NCBI RefSeq assembly: GCF_964030975.1
Contig: NZ_CAXIQH010000001.1
Coordinates: 930,001-994,000, forward strand
Source: Tisiphia sp964030975
Lineage (GTDB): Bacteria > Pseudomonadota > Alphaproteobacteria > Rickettsiales > Rickettsiaceae
Direction: 5' to 3'
Length of the DNA: 64,000 bases
The notes below the pieces were generated by a model. It made no database searches and was not told the DNA's origin. It saw only the letters and a list, made by a program, of their open reading frames with translations. Made by a program: the position numbers and the translations under genes. Positions 40,985 to 49,560 of the stretch are shown here, one piece after another. Position 1 is the stretch's first letter. Each line of letters opens with the position of its first letter.

Positions 40985-42805
40985 CTAGAACGATAACTTT
41001 AATTTTAGTGAACCTTGATGACCGGAATATTTATTATTAGAAACTAAATATTCATATACTGCCATAATTTCTATTGGTTGACATTTCATAGTAATAGTTC
41101 CACCAATTTTATACTGGTATTTATCTGGTTCTTCAAGTAACAATACTTCCTCTCTGTTGTTAGCTCGACCTGACATTATCTGCATACGAAACTTTTGTTG
41201 CTTATTATGCAAAAACTTTTCAGCTCCCATATGCAATCCAGGAATCACTTGGCTAGTATTATTAATCTTCAATGGCATAATCACTTCAAATCCTATAAGT
41301 CCGGAAGCTCTTTGGTTATAACTAGCAGCAACCGGTAGACTTTGTGTTTTATATCCAGCAATATTATATCCTCCATATTTAAACCCAATATATGGGGTAA
41401 TTAATACTCTGCTAATCCTTGAGTTGTGAGCAATTATTACTTTGCTACTATAGGAACTATTAGCAAATTTAGCTTTAACTAACTGAGTTCGTGTAGGTAA
41501 TTTTGCAGAAACATTACCCGAAGCAAGAGAAAGAAATCCCTGTAATATTAGTTTCTTAGACAAATTAGTTTGACCATATATAGATATTACGTGGGTATGG
41601 GCAGCAACTTTGTCAATGCGATTCTTGTATTTGAAATTAGAGAAAACATAGTTATAAACTCCTCCAATAATGCTACCACTTGGCAGTTCTATATCACCTC
41701 CAATAGTGGCGGCACTAGTTCTGCCACTATACCCGCTTAACATGTTTTCCCCATTATATTTGGCTGTACCCATCGTGCCACTAATCCACAAATTTTTAGG
41801 AATAATATTACTCTCATCACCAGTAGCAAGAGCGGTAAGATTGTTTAAATGCCTTATATTTCTTAATCTTAAATCAATAGTTGAGTTTGCAAATTCATAA
41901 GATAATATAACTATTTCATTTACCGCTAAGGCAACATTTCTTACTGTTTCTTTTTGTTTTTGTAATAGTGTTATGTCCTCGGTATTAGTTGTTGTAATTG
42001 GGGCTAATGTCACAGTTACTGCTGAACCAGGCACTCCTGCTAGTGGGTCAGGTGGTACTGCTGCTGGGGCAGGTGCCGCTCCTGCTGGTGGATCAGGTGG
42101 TACTCCTGCTGGGGCAGGTGCCTCTCCTGCTAGTGGGTCAGGTGGTACTGCTGCTGGGGCAGGTGCCACTCCTGCTGGTGGATCAGGTGGTACTCCTCCT
42201 GGTGGAACAGGTGCCGCTCCTGCTAGTGGGTCAGGTGCCGCTCCTGCTGGTGGATCAGGTGCCGCTCCTGCTAGTGGGTCAGGTGCCGCTCCTGCTAGTG
42301 GGTCAGGTGCCGCTCCTGCTAGTGGGTCAGGTGCCGCTCCTGCTAGTGGGTCAGGTGCCGCTCCTGCTAGTGGGTCAGGTGCCGCTCCTGCTAGTGGGTC
42401 AGGTGCCACTCCTGCTGGCGGATCAGGTGCCACTCCTGCTAGTGGGTCAGGTGCCGCTTCTGTTAGTGGAATGGCTACTCTTCCCGAAACAACTGCTACT
42501 TCTGGAACGACTTCTACTACTGGAGATAGAGTGTTAACATTGGATGGCTGTGATATTGGTTTTATAGGTTCAGTGTCTTGGCTAATCACTGACTTGCTTT
42601 TACTATGATCTATTAATAATATAGAACTACCAGGAATTAGAATTTTAGGTCTCTTTTCAAAATCTTTATACATATTTTTAAAAATATTTGATAAAGGATT
42701 TCCTAATGCTACAGAAACATAGAGTATATTAACATGGAAACAACTTAATATAAGACATTTGATTACCTTATTCACTCCTATAAAAGTTTTATCTAATATT
42801 GGCAT
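40985..42805 (-). CDS. Autotransporter-like outer-membrane protein with Pro/Ala/Asp tandem repeats
   Basis: The 606-aa protein has a hydrophobic N-terminal segment (about 14-35) that can serve as signal sequence. A region at 117-260 is built of an 8-residue repeat of PDPLAGAA type, with PAP, PPG and VPP variants. The C-terminal third (about 330-606) has alternating beta strands and ends in LKLKLSF, the terminal Phe typical of beta-barrels. This fits the Rickettsia Sca/autotransporter-type surface antigens, here with a short Pro-rich passenger. The 24-bp repeat unit suggests length variation. The gene is downstream of the PBP1A gene with a 132-bp gap. Confidence 0.75.
   Translation of the reverse strand: MPILDKTFIGVNKVIKCLILSCFHVNILYVSVALGNPLSNIFKNMYKDFEKRPKILIPGSSILLIDHSKSKSVISQDTEPIKPISQPSNVNTLSPVVEVVPEVAVVSGRVAIPLTEAAPDPLAGVAPDPPAGVAPDPLAGAAPDPLAGAAPDPLAGAAPDPLAGAAPDPLAGAAPDPLAGAAPDPPAGAAPDPLAGAAPVPPGGVPPDPPAGVAPAPAAVPPDPLAGEAPAPAGVPPDPPAGAAPAPAAVPPDPLAGVPGSAVTVTLAPITTTNTEDITLLQKQKETVRNVALAVNEIVILSYEFANSTIDLRLRNIRHLNNLTALATGDESNIIPKNLWISGTMGTAKYNGENMLSGYSGRTSAATIGGDIELPSGSIIGGVYNYVFSNFKYKNRIDKVAAHTHVISIYGQTNLSKKLILQGFLSLASGNVSAKLPTRTQLVKAKFANSSYSSKVIIAHNSRISRVLITPYIGFKYGGYNIAGYKTQSLPVAASYNQRASGLIGFEVIMPLKINNTSQVIPGLHMGAEKFLHNKQQKFRMQIMSGRANNREEVLLLEEPDKYQYKIGGTITMKCQPIEIMAVYEYLVSNNKYSGHQGSLKLKLSF
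42003..42460 (-). repeat. 24-bp coding tandem repeat
   Basis: Units of the form GGTGCCGCTCCTGCTAGTGG plus GTCA (plus strand) repeat up to about 18 times with small changes. They encode an 8-aa Pro/Ala/Asp unit on the minus strand. Identity is highest between about 42230 and 42410, which suggests recent expansion. Confidence 0.9.
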
Positions 42806-42937
42806 ATTGATGTTGCTTCCAATTTATTATGTTCAGTTAGTGAGTACCTCCATTTAATAAGTGGATACTCAAATATCACTGGCAAGCAATAATTGAAATA
42901 GTATCATAGTAACATCCATTGTCTAGATAAATCTTGT

Positions 42938-45307
42938 TTAATATATCTCCTGAGAACTATCTTTTTCGGGAGGTATATTATGGAAAACACCATTATCTTG
43001 GTTATCTTGTTGATAATCTAATATTTGTATATCATGAATTTTGAATGCTTCCATAACACTGCCAGAAGAAGTAATTTTACCGGTTTGCGGATTTACTGGT
43101 AATAATTTAATCGATTCTGGTATTTTAAACGCCAGTGAAGGGATATCAGAATATGCCTTTTCCATAAAATCAATGAATATAGGTAAGGCAACCCTTGACC
43201 CTGTTTCAGTTTTTCCAAGTGTTTTTGGTGTATCATAGCCAATATATGTTCCAACAACTATTTTGGGAGTAAAACCAATAAACCAAGTATCCATACTCTC
43301 GTTGGTAGTGCCACTTTTACCAGCTATAACCTTACCAAGTTTTTTTGCAGCTGTTGCCGTGCCTCTTTCAACTGCTCCAGTAAGAAATGAGGTAATCTGA
43401 TAATCACTTGCCTCATCGGTAATCATTCGACAATCTGGTTGAGATAGGATAGGTGGTGATAAGTTATCAGTAAGCTGGGAGTCAGATACACTACAATTTT
43501 CACATTCTCTATTATCTCTACGGTAAATTATTTTACCGTTACGATCTTTAATGAGTTCTACAAAATGTGGTGTAACTTTTTTCCCTGAATTAGCAATTAT
43601 CGCATAAGCGGTGGTCATTCTTTTTAACGTGGTTTCGAGCGAACCAAGAACCATAGAATAAAATTTCTTTGGCTCATTATTAATGCCGAATCGTTTGATT
43701 ATTTCAGCGACTTTATTTAGTCCTATAGTTTGTGCTACCCTGACCGTAATAAGGTTTCGTGATTTCTCAAGACCGGTACGCATAGTAATTAAGCCCAAAA
43801 AATCTCCTTTATAATTTTTGGGTTTCCAAATTGGCATGCCAGAACCTTGCGAAATCTCTATTGGACCATCTTCAAAAATTCTATTTGGCTGGATTGCGTT
43901 TTCTAAAGCAGCAAGATAAACGAAAGTTTTGCAGAGTGACCCTGGTTGTCGTAAAGCCTGGGTAGCACGATCAAATTTACTAACCGTAAAATCATATCCA
44001 CCAACACTTGCAAGTACCTGACCTGTTGTAGGATTCATCGCCATAATAGCCCCATTAACGGTCGGAATTTGTCTTAAATAGTAATTAGCATTCACTTTTT
44101 CGACTACTATAACATCACCCTTCTGTAAAAGAGCTTTTACAGATTTAAGATTATTTTTTGCCCATTTCATTTCTGATAAAACTATTTTTGACTTACTCAA
44201 GTCGCAAAGACCAATTTCTGCTTGATTATCTGCAACATTTAACACCACAGCCAATTGATATTCCAGAATGGCTGGTGGCTTTGTTAGTTTATTTAAATTA
44301 TCTTGCCAGTTATTTATATCTATATTAGTTATGACTCCTCTAAAACCATGGTTTCTGTCATATTCTCTTATACCTTTCCTAAGGGCATTTTCCGCAGCTT
44401 GCTGCATATTAGCATCAAGTGAGGTAATGACTGTTAACCCTCCAGTATAAAAATATTCTTTACTGCCAATTCTGCTAATGACTTCTTCCCGTACTTGCTC
44501 AGCATAATAACCGGCTGTAACGGTCTCATTACGATCCCGCTTTTGTAAAGTAATTGCAGTATCTATTGCCTCCTTCGATGTTTCTTGCGTTATATAACCA
44601 TCTTCCAACATTCTTATAATGACATAATCTCTACGCTCTTTTACCCTGGCATAATTTTTCTCCGGGTTAAAATTTGATGGTGCTTTTGGTAACCCAGCAA
44701 TAAAAGCTGATTCAGCAAGAGTTAAATCGTCAATAGATTTATTAAAATAGTTTTGAGCAGCCATAGCAACTCCGTATGCTCCCCTACCAAAAAATGTTTG
44801 ATTAAGATATAACTCCAAAATTTGATCTTTAGTAAAGGTTTTTGAGACCATATATGATAAAATCGCCTCTTTAATCTTACGTTCTATCGATACCTCAGAG
44901 GTTAATAAAAAATTCTTGACTACTTGCTGGGTAATAGTTGACCCTCCTTCCACTCTACGACGGTGTACGATATTAGAGATATTTAATATTGCTGCTCTGA
45001 TAATGCTTATAATATCAACTCCTGAATGTTCAAAAAAATTCTTATCTTCTGCTGAAATAAACGCCTCTATAAGAGAGCGTGGTACACTACTAATAGGTAC
45101 AAAAACTCTACGTTCCAAAGCATATTCCTCCATTAATTTTCCATTTTGGGCATACACTCTTGTTACCGATGGTGGATGATAATCGGCAAGTTGAGAATAG
45201 TCCGGTAATTCTTTAGAGTAATGATACAACAAATATATACAAGCACTAAGTGCTATTAGCCCTAATATTATAAATAATTTAAAAAATACATAAAAAAGTT
45301 TGAACAT
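42938..45307 (-). CDS. mrcA: Penicillin-binding protein 1A (bifunctional transglycosylase/transpeptidase)
   Basis: The 789-aa class A PBP has one N-terminal transmembrane helix (about 9-28). The glycosyltransferase domain has SAEDKNFFEHSGVD (Glu87) and GGSTITQQVVKNF. The transpeptidase domain has SLCK (457-460, the SxxK motif), SRN (516-518) and KSGTTNESMDTWF near residue 670. It polymerises and cross-links peptidoglycan. A long linker between 290 and 440 is normal for PBP1A. With alr, murJ and the SLT protein in the window it supports peptidoglycan synthesis in this organism. Confidence 0.93.
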   Translation of the reverse strand: MFKLFYVFFKLFIILGLIALSACIYLLYHYSKELPDYSQLADYHPPSVTRVYAQNGKLMEEYALERRVFVPISSVPRSLIEAFISAEDKNFFEHSGVDIISIIRAAILNISNIVHRRRVEGGSTITQQVVKNFLLTSEVSIERKIKEAILSYMVSKTFTKDQILELYLNQTFFGRGAYGVAMAAQNYFNKSIDDLTLAESAFIAGLPKAPSNFNPEKNYARVKERRDYVIIRMLEDGYITQETSKEAIDTAITLQKRDRNETVTAGYYAEQVREEVISRIGSKEYFYTGGLTVITSLDANMQQAAENALRKGIREYDRNHGFRGVITNIDINNWQDNLNKLTKPPAILEYQLAVVLNVADNQAEIGLCDLSKSKIVLSEMKWAKNNLKSVKALLQKGDVIVVEKVNANYYLRQIPTVNGAIMAMNPTTGQVLASVGGYDFTVSKFDRATQALRQPGSLCKTFVYLAALENAIQPNRIFEDGPIEISQGSGMPIWKPKNYKGDFLGLITMRTGLEKSRNLITVRVAQTIGLNKVAEIIKRFGINNEPKKFYSMVLGSLETTLKRMTTAYAIIANSGKKVTPHFVELIKDRNGKIIYRRDNRECENCSVSDSQLTDNLSPPILSQPDCRMITDEASDYQITSFLTGAVERGTATAAKKLGKVIAGKSGTTNESMDTWFIGFTPKIVVGTYIGYDTPKTLGKTETGSRVALPIFIDFMEKAYSDIPSLAFKIPESIKLLPVNPQTGKITSSGSVMEAFKIHDIQILDYQQDNQDNGVFHNIPPEKDSSQEIY

Positions 45308-45329
45308 AGTTATATTAATTTATTATGAG

Positions 45330-45386
45330 GTCCAAGAGATTGTCAGAAATAACTAAAGCAATTAGTCATTTCCGACAGTCTCCTAG
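45330..45386. repeat. Family D element, internally deleted (D3)
   Basis: AGAGATTGTCAGAAATAACT and the complementary ATTTCCGACAGTCTCCTAG are joined with almost no interior. It lies between the PBP1A and phosphatase genes. Confidence 0.6.
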
Positions 45387-45420
45387 AAAGAACATTTTTT
45401 GTTTTAGAGTATAGTTATAT

Positions 45421-46389
45421 TTACACATTCTTATCATACCAATTACTAAAAGTTTGATTGTTAGCTCTTGTTCGTACAAAATTATAGAATATTTTTAAGG
45501 TATTATAGCGATGCCACTTCCATTGACAACGATGATTTTTATCCCTAGGATTACAATTTGGTACTAATTTATAACCATTATTAACTGATTCCACATATGA
45601 TATCAAATCATCGAATGGTTGTAATTTGTCCGCCTCTTGTTGCTTTAACATAATAAGCTCAGCTATAGCTGTCGTGGTACGACCATTCCCACCATTGCAA
45701 TGTACATAAACCCATCGACTTGGACTTAATTTTAACTTCTGATCAAAAAGTGCTACCATTTTATCTAAATTATCATTACTCGGTTCTCGATGATCTAGCA
45801 CAGTAATTCTATGATAATCAATGTTTAAACTTTTCATCATATCATCCTCAGTCCTAGTAGCAATGGTTATACAGGCGGTAGGATCGTTCTTTGTTGGTTT
45901 AACCTTTAAATTATTTATATATATACTAAGTTGTTTATAAGTTGGTAGTATTGAATTAAATAAATATTGCTCCTGTACTATAATTTCTTCTTGAAATCTA
46001 TTAGTGTTGGAGTCATTATATGGTAAACTGATAAAGGAGACTGGGTTTAAACCGTTAAATCCATGATACTCGCTTCTCAAATCAACATCAATAATATCTA
46101 CTTTAGATACAATAGCATTTTTAAATTGGTTAACACTAAATTGCCCACTACCAATTATATTATATTGATTAATATATCTAATATGTTTAGGAAGAAACTC
46201 TGATAGTTTATTATGATTATTAAATCCAAAATATGCTAAGTTGCCATTATTTAAATATTCTGGTGGTAACATATAAGTAATACAAGATGAGCGATTAGTG
46301 CATGACATAAGTAATAACAACACTATTATACCTAATACGGTCATGAATTGAGCTTTTTCACTTATGTCTAAACCTATTATTTTTTTCAT
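45421..46389 (-). CDS. PTP-like inositol polyphosphate phosphatase (phytase-like) lipoprotein
   Basis: The 322-aa protein has a lipoprotein signal peptide with lipobox LMSC (Cys30). The phosphatase signature is HCNGGNGRT (230-238), the Cys231-x5-Arg237 P-loop. DVDLRSEYHGFNG (101-113) and ITVLDHREPSNDNLDKMV (195-212, with the general-acid Asp in LDH) match the conserved blocks of PTP-like phytases. Such enzymes remove phosphates from inositol polyphosphates or phosphoinositides, and Legionella and plant pathogens use relatives as effectors. I chose ATG 46389 over 46419, since it gives the signal peptide. It follows the MFS gene by 33 bp, so co-transcription is likely. Confidence 0.75.
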   Translation of the reverse strand: MKKIIGLDISEKAQFMTVLGIIVLLLLMSCTNRSSCITYMLPPEYLNNGNLAYFGFNNHNKLSEFLPKHIRYINQYNIIGSGQFSVNQFKNAIVSKVDIIDVDLRSEYHGFNGLNPVSFISLPYNDSNTNRFQEEIIVQEQYLFNSILPTYKQLSIYINNLKVKPTKNDPTACITIATRTEDDMMKSLNIDYHRITVLDHREPSNDNLDKMVALFDQKLKLSPSRWVYVHCNGGNGRTTTAIAELIMLKQQEADKLQPFDDLISYVESVNNGYKLVPNCNPRDKNHRCQWKWHRYNTLKIFYNFVRTRANNQTFSNWYDKNV

Positions 46390-46422
46390 TATAAACTTTA
46401 ACTTACTATAATAACACAAGAG

Positions 46423-47745
46423 CTATAAGACTCCTTTGGGTGGATAATTCCCAGAATCTTTTGCTAACTTTTCGAAATGAAATAACCCATAGGCAAAGCC
46501 AATAATTGTAGGAATCATAATAAACAATAATCCCCAATTGCCAAAATATTCAATAAGATAGACAAAACCAAAAGAGGTAATAACAAGCATTAAAGCTCGA
46601 GATAAAGCAAATGTCATAGTAGCACAGGTAAAACGTTTAAATATAGGAAAGCTTCTATAACAAATGGGAAGAGCAGGACCTAAGCATTCATGTAATAAAG
46701 ATATAACGAATTGAATCAGAAATAATTGGTAAGGAGAACTAACATTATTCAATAAATACGGACAAAATATGATAAAAATAGAAGATATTAACAGTATGAT
46801 TTTTAGGATTAATAATGGATGCACTTTTAAGCTTAAATAACAGAATACTAAAATGGTTAGCAGCTCTATTATACAGATAATAAAGTTATGATGAATAACC
46901 TCCGAAGTTGTATAACCAAAATTAGTTTTTAAAATATTACCACAATGTACGTATATAAAATAAAAACATACCGGTGAAGCACATTGTAATAAAAAGAAAG
47001 CTATTAGTGTTTTTTTATTAACTTTTGCTTGCCAAATGGGATTGTCTTTTAAGATAGCTGGATCTGTATTAATTCTTTCAAAAACTCTTTTTATTCGATA
47101 TTTGGCATCAGCAAATTCTGGTACTTCTCTAAGTTTGCTTCTCGCAACAAAACCAACCAATGCAATTGCTGTACCAATCCAAAACGCCAGACGCCAGTTA
47201 AAACCATGAGAAGTAACAAGTGTTGCAATACCTAAAGCACCTAACGTTCCTAGATTACAGGTAGCCCACATTAATCCTACACTTGCATATTGAACTGGGG
47301 GCTTAATCGTTTCAGTTAAATAAAGTTGTGCCCCTGTCACCTCTCCTATGGCAGAAATACCTTGAACAATACGACAGATTGTTGCTATCCATGCTGCCGT
47401 GCTTCCTATCTGAGCATAAGTAGGGAGATTAGCCATAACAAAACATGATGTGGCCATTAAAAAAGTTGTAATGATTACTGTTGACTTGCGCCCTATATTA
47501 TCACCCAACCAACCGAATATTAAAGCACCAACAGGGCGAAAAACAAATGTAGAACAAAAGACCAAAGCCTTCATTAAAGATGCGGTATGAGGATCGGTAG
47601 GTTTAAAAAATAACTCATTAAAAAACTCGCCCATATGGACATACAACATTAAGTCAAAATATTCTAGGAATGTGCCAACTGAGAATAATCCTATAGCTTC
47701 TTTTTGTTCTCTAGTTAGACTTCTTTGTTCCTGTTGATATTCCAT
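46423..47745 (-). CDS. MFS transporter, ProP-like (proline/betaine family)
   Basis: The 440-aa protein has about 12 membrane helices and metabolite-H+ symporter motifs: GTFLEYFDLMLYVHMGEFFNELFF, FRPVGALIFGWLGDNIGRKSTVI, ISAIGEVTGAQLYLTE and NWRLAFWIG. These fit the ProP family, which is expanded in Rickettsia. The substrate is unknown: osmolytes, amino acids or dicarboxylates are possible. It is the first gene of a two-gene unit with the phytase-like lipoprotein. Confidence 0.85.
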   Translation of the reverse strand: MEYQQEQRSLTREQKEAIGLFSVGTFLEYFDLMLYVHMGEFFNELFFKPTDPHTASLMKALVFCSTFVFRPVGALIFGWLGDNIGRKSTVIITTFLMATSCFVMANLPTYAQIGSTAAWIATICRIVQGISAIGEVTGAQLYLTETIKPPVQYASVGLMWATCNLGTLGALGIATLVTSHGFNWRLAFWIGTAIALVGFVARSKLREVPEFADAKYRIKRVFERINTDPAILKDNPIWQAKVNKKTLIAFFLLQCASPVCFYFIYVHCGNILKTNFGYTTSEVIHHNFIICIIELLTILVFCYLSLKVHPLLILKIILLISSIFIIFCPYLLNNVSSPYQLFLIQFVISLLHECLGPALPICYRSFPIFKRFTCATMTFALSRALMLVITSFGFVYLIEYFGNWGLLFIMIPTIIGFAYGLFHFEKLAKDSGNYPPKGVL

Positions 47746-47798
47746 TACCTCTCCACCTCTCCACCTTATATTTAAATTACCTCATACTATTTTCTTTA

Positions 47799-47975
47799 TA
47801 TAGCTAACCCAAATAGGTTCTTGATATTATTATAAGTTCCTAAATGTCTATTAGCGAGATCAACGAAGCAATCTAGGAAAACGGTTAAATTTGGATTGCT
47901 TCGTTTGCCACCAAAGTGGCTCCTCACAATGACGCCGGGCTGTTCTCCCTATTACTTTTAAACGCCATGCGTAAG
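47799..47975. repeat. Hybrid palindromic element with family B left end and family C right end
   Basis: The left end TATAGCTAACCC (47799) is family B. The right end ATTACTTTTAAACGCCATG (about 47975) resembles the family C end. The core is a TTAGCGAG...CTCCTCACAATGACGCC palindrome. It illustrates exchange of termini between families. Confidence 0.55.
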
Positions 47976-48067
47976 GTAATGGTATGGCTCTACCATATAT
48001 ATAGAATGAATAGCAGTTGTTATTCTTCTAGATTTAATATATTAAAACAACAATAGGAAGACCCAAC

Positions 48068-48125
48068 ATGGAATATAACATAATAGGAATAGATTTAGCA
48101 AAAAATATTTTTTATCTTCATGCTA
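48068..48125 (+). pseudogene. IS110-family transposase N-terminal fragment
   Basis: ATG 48068 starts MEYNIIGIDLAKNIFYLHAS, the first RuvC-like Asp motif of IS110 transposases. It is cut after about 19 codons by the IS701-like remnant starting at 48126. It differs in sequence from the IS110 element at 31.8 kb, so this is a second IS110 lineage. Confidence 0.6.
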
Positions 48126-48172
48126 GTACTACAGTCGTAAACTTTGTGCATACAGTACACGGGTTCTTTCTT

Positions 48173-48313
48173 TATAGTGAAACCTATTGAATTAGGTGAT
48201 ACAAACTTTGTGTTAACCTTGCGAAAGCAGGTATCTAGATTTCCGCCGCAGCTAGGAATGACATCTTACAATCGTTATGTTCTTTATCACCTAATCCTAT
48301 AGGCATAACTATA
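48173..48313 (+). repeat. Family A MITE, copy 8
   Basis: 141 bp, TATAGTGAAACC to GCATAACTATA. The right flank ACATAAAAGATACTG is the same as for copy 1 (4649-4789), so both descend from one insertion event. Confidence 0.85.
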
Positions 48314-48360
48314 ACATAAAAGATACTGAAAATTGTATGGTGTTTTAGCTCCTATAGCAC

Positions 48361-48846
48361 TTAACATATAGGTTCATACATTATTTTAAACGTTCTACAA
48401 CTTGCCTCAAATACAGAAATACCTTTATCTAATAATTTTCTAATGTTATTTTTTATCGGAAACCAATGATGTTCAATAGGATTTAAATCAGGGGAATAAG
48501 GTGGTAAAAATTTTAGTTTGCAGCCAGCTTTTTCAATTAATTCTTTAGCCCTTTTGGATTTATGAAAGCTTGCATTATCAGCAATGACAACCTGTCCAGG
48601 CTTTAGCTCCGGCACAAGGCAATTTTCTATATAAGCTTCAAATACCTTACTATCACAGCTCCCAGTAAAGACTAGTGATGCGATTAAACTATTCTGATTT
48701 AACGCACCAATAAAACTTGTTCTTTCACTACGTTTTCCCGATTTACTCCCATTACAACGACTTCCTTTCATTGACCATCCATATTCATATGATTCATTAT
48801 CATTTATGCCCGCTTCATCAAGATAAACACGTTTCTCTTTCGGCAC
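48361..48846 (-). CDS. IS630 transposase, catalytic DDE frame (orfB)
   Basis: 161 aa. YLDEAGIN, VIADNASFHKS and the SPDLNPIEHHWF blocks are intact. It is nearly identical to the 22.1 kb copy, with a start of MPKEKRVY. Expression as a frameshift fusion with the orfA frame is likely through the A8 tract. Confidence 0.85.
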   Translation of the reverse strand: MPKEKRVYLDEAGINDNESYEYGWSMKGSRCNGSKSGKRSERTSFIGALNQNSLIASLVFTGSCDSKVFEAYIENCLVPELKPGQVVIADNASFHKSKRAKELIEKAGCKLKFLPPYSPDLNPIEHHWFPIKNNIRKLLDKGISVFEASCRTFKIMYEPIC

Positions 48847-48851
48847 TTTTT

Positions 48852-49244
48852 CTAATTCACTGAGAAAATCTTGTCGCTTTCCTTCATCTCTTTCTTTATA
48901 CGCATATGTCTTTTTTTTCGAGTAATGTTGAGTTTCTTTAAAGCTCGGCTGATAGTCATTATACTTGCAACATTATCTAATTCTTTTGCTATTTCTGTAA
49001 GCGTTAACGAGTTACCTTTTTCTACTAAATGACGCAACTCCGATAAATCAGGGATTTTATGACCATATCCTTTCTGGTATCCCTCCTTTGACTTTATATC
49101 TCCAGTTTGTTTCTTTAATCTAATCCAATCATAGATTATTGACCGACTAATTTTAAAGGTTTCGCATGTAAGTGCTACTTTCTTATATTTCTCATAATGT
49201 TCTATAACTCTAGAACGTAAATCGTAACTGTAGGGGGATGCCAT
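48852..49244 (-). CDS. IS630 transposase, N-terminal HTH frame (orfA)
   Basis: 130 aa, identical in sequence to the orfA product of copy 1. It reads into the same A-tract (complement at 48911-48918), where a -1 shift would join it to the catalytic frame. Confidence 0.85.
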   Translation of the reverse strand: MASPYSYDLRSRVIEHYEKYKKVALTCETFKISRSIIYDWIRLKKQTGDIKSKEGYQKGYGHKIPDLSELRHLVEKGNSLTLTEIAKELDNVASIMTISRALKKLNITRKKRHMRIKKEMKESDKIFSVN

Positions 49245-49560
49245 ATTGCTATTATAAAATTTTTTTATTATTTATCATTATAACTTATTTGAATCCATAT
49301 GTTAAGTGCTATACCATTTCCGCTAATTGCCAGCTATTCTTCCTCTCAACAGAACTCATTAATGCTTTGACATACAGTGACATATTATTAAAAGTTCTAT
49401 AATCATTACATCCTACTCTTAAACCACTCTGACCTTCTTCTATCATTCCTTCCAGTTCTTGCCATATCTTGATGTTATCCATTCCTTATCTCATCTCCTC
49501 CTTCAACTATGCCATACATTCTAATACATTTTATTTTATTTGTAAACTACGACTGTAGTG

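Larger units (their letters stand above)
48355..49311 (-). mobile_element. IS630-family insertion sequence, copy 2 (957 bp)
   Basis: Same length and ends as copy 1, with flanking TA at 48353-48354 and 49312-49313. Both flanks belong to the same IS701-like remnant. The uninterrupted sequence GCTCC-TA-CCATT exists at 4827-4837, so the TA target duplication is directly demonstrated. Confidence 0.92.
48126..49560 (-). pseudogene. IS701-like remnant (copy 3) with nested IS630 and MITE A
   Basis: The terminal repeats are TACTACAGTCGTAAAC (48126) and GTTTACAAATAAAA-type sequence ending CTACGACTGTAGTG. The minus strand has the MDNIKIWQELEG start and VERKNSWQLA block at the 49.3-49.5 kb end. A family A MITE (48173-48313) and IS630 copy 2 (48355-49311) are inserted. 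Compared with copy 1, sequence between TTTCTTTA and the MITE is deleted. Confidence 0.7.

Noticed and set aside
41973..42608. Long plus-strand frames of Gly/Ala/Ser-rich and Leu/Val-rich protein opposite the autotransporter gene
   Set aside because: They arise because the 24-bp repeat has no stop in any frame. The minus-strand frame has a signal sequence and a beta-barrel, so it is the real gene.
42842..42870. Short dyad GAGTACCTCCA / TGGATACTC as terminator of the PBP1A gene
   Set aside because: The stem is imperfect and no T tract follows on either strand, so I do not list it as a feature.
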